A DNA stretch of 5,670 bases from an uncultured Collinsella sp. (GTDB lineage: Bacteria > Actinomycetota > Coriobacteriia > Coriobacteriales > Coriobacteriaceae). Where the stretch lies: contig CABRFW010000113.1 of the NCBI GenBank assembly GCA_902470265.1, forward strand, positions 1 to 5,670. Reading direction: 5' to 3'. A model generated the notes under the pieces. The model saw only the letters and a list, made by a program, of their open reading frames with translations, was not told where the DNA came from and did no database searches. Shown here piece after piece: positions 5,526 to 5,670 of this stretch; within the stretch, counting starts at the first letter, position 1; every line of letters begins with the position of its first letter. The position numbers and the translations under genes were made by a program.

Positions 5526-5670
5526 TTAGAGGCCGTACACTTCGACCATAGCTTCGCCAATGCGATGGGGCACGCCGGTGACGAGTGCGTTGCCCATGCA
5601 GAAGGCCCGATGGCCGTCGGTCATGCCCGTATCGGTCCAACCTTTCGGGAATCCCTGAAGCTGATCGAGC
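5526..5670 (-). CDS. C-terminal end of a C5-cytosine DNA methyltransferase (partial)
   Basis: The last 47 codons plus stop TAA (5528-5526) are present; the rest lies beyond the right edge. The visible part reads LDQLQGFPKGWTDTG and then AFCMGNALVTGVPHRIGEAM, ending in VEVYGL. QGFP..W is the conserved motif IX region, and GNA(L/V)..PV-like GNALVTGVP followed by IG is motif X, which folds back against the cofactor-binding motif I in this family. The family transfers methyl from S-adenosylmethionine to carbon 5 of cytosine in double-stranded DNA. The catalytic PCQ and ENV motifs and the target-recognition domain are out of view, so target sequence and intactness cannot be judged. Either a restriction-modification partner or an orphan methylase is possible. 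Confidence 0.85.
   Translation of the reverse strand, partial: LDQLQGFPKGWTDTGMTDGHRAFCMGNALVTGVPHRIGEAMVEVYGL

Noticed and set aside
5401..5640. Upstream extension of the 163-aa protein to 243 residues
   Set aside because: The extension runs through the terminator and the methyltransferase 3' end in another frame, lacks an RBS, and is rich in Arg/His as expected of non-coding reading; ATG 5400 has a strong RBS.

Overview
The window is high-GC bacterial DNA. GC- and C-ending codons (CTG, GCC, GAG) dominate the genes, and the intergenic gaps are short. The long M16C peptidase and the codon style fit a gut actinobacterium of the Coriobacteriia (Collinsella or Olsenella type). That placement is an inference from style and gene content; no rRNA or other taxonomic marker is present.

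Layout, left to right. (1) Positions 1-2836, minus strand: a nearly complete M16C (presequence-protease-like) zinc metallopeptidase. Its C-terminal end runs off the left edge. The frame is open from a well-placed ATG with a strong RBS for 945 codons. (2) Positions 2837-3341: a divergent intergenic region of about 500 bp. Its right half (about 3045-3291) is clearly AT-richer and packed with GAGAGATA-type repeats, two 29-bp direct repeats, a long imperfect hairpin and a separate operator-like palindrome next to a candidate promoter. (3) Positions 3342-4808, plus strand: a 488-aa protein with an N-terminal Schlafen/AlbA_2 domain, a central HATPase_c_4-type ATP-binding domain and a C-terminal winged helix (COG2865 architecture). 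(4) Positions 4809-4908: a short convergent gap with a hairpin. (5) Positions 4909-5400, minus strand: a 163-aa soluble protein I do not recognise, with its own RBS, a candidate -10 and a 16-bp near-palindrome in its leader. (6) Positions 5480-5514: a strong intrinsic terminator on the minus strand. (7) Positions 5526-5670, minus strand: the last 47 codons of a C5-cytosine DNA methyltransferase, whose body lies beyond the right edge.

How the genes relate. The M16C peptidase is a housekeeping or peptide-turnover enzyme with no evident link to the rest. The AlbA_2/HATPase/wHTH gene is a stand-alone transcription unit with an elaborate upstream region; the simplest reading is autoregulation by its own winged helix. 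Its neighbourhood with a C5 methyltransferase and an orphan small gene looks like an accessory island, possibly restriction or defence related, but the window is too short to show this. The part most worth following up is the repeat block in front of the AlbA_2 gene.
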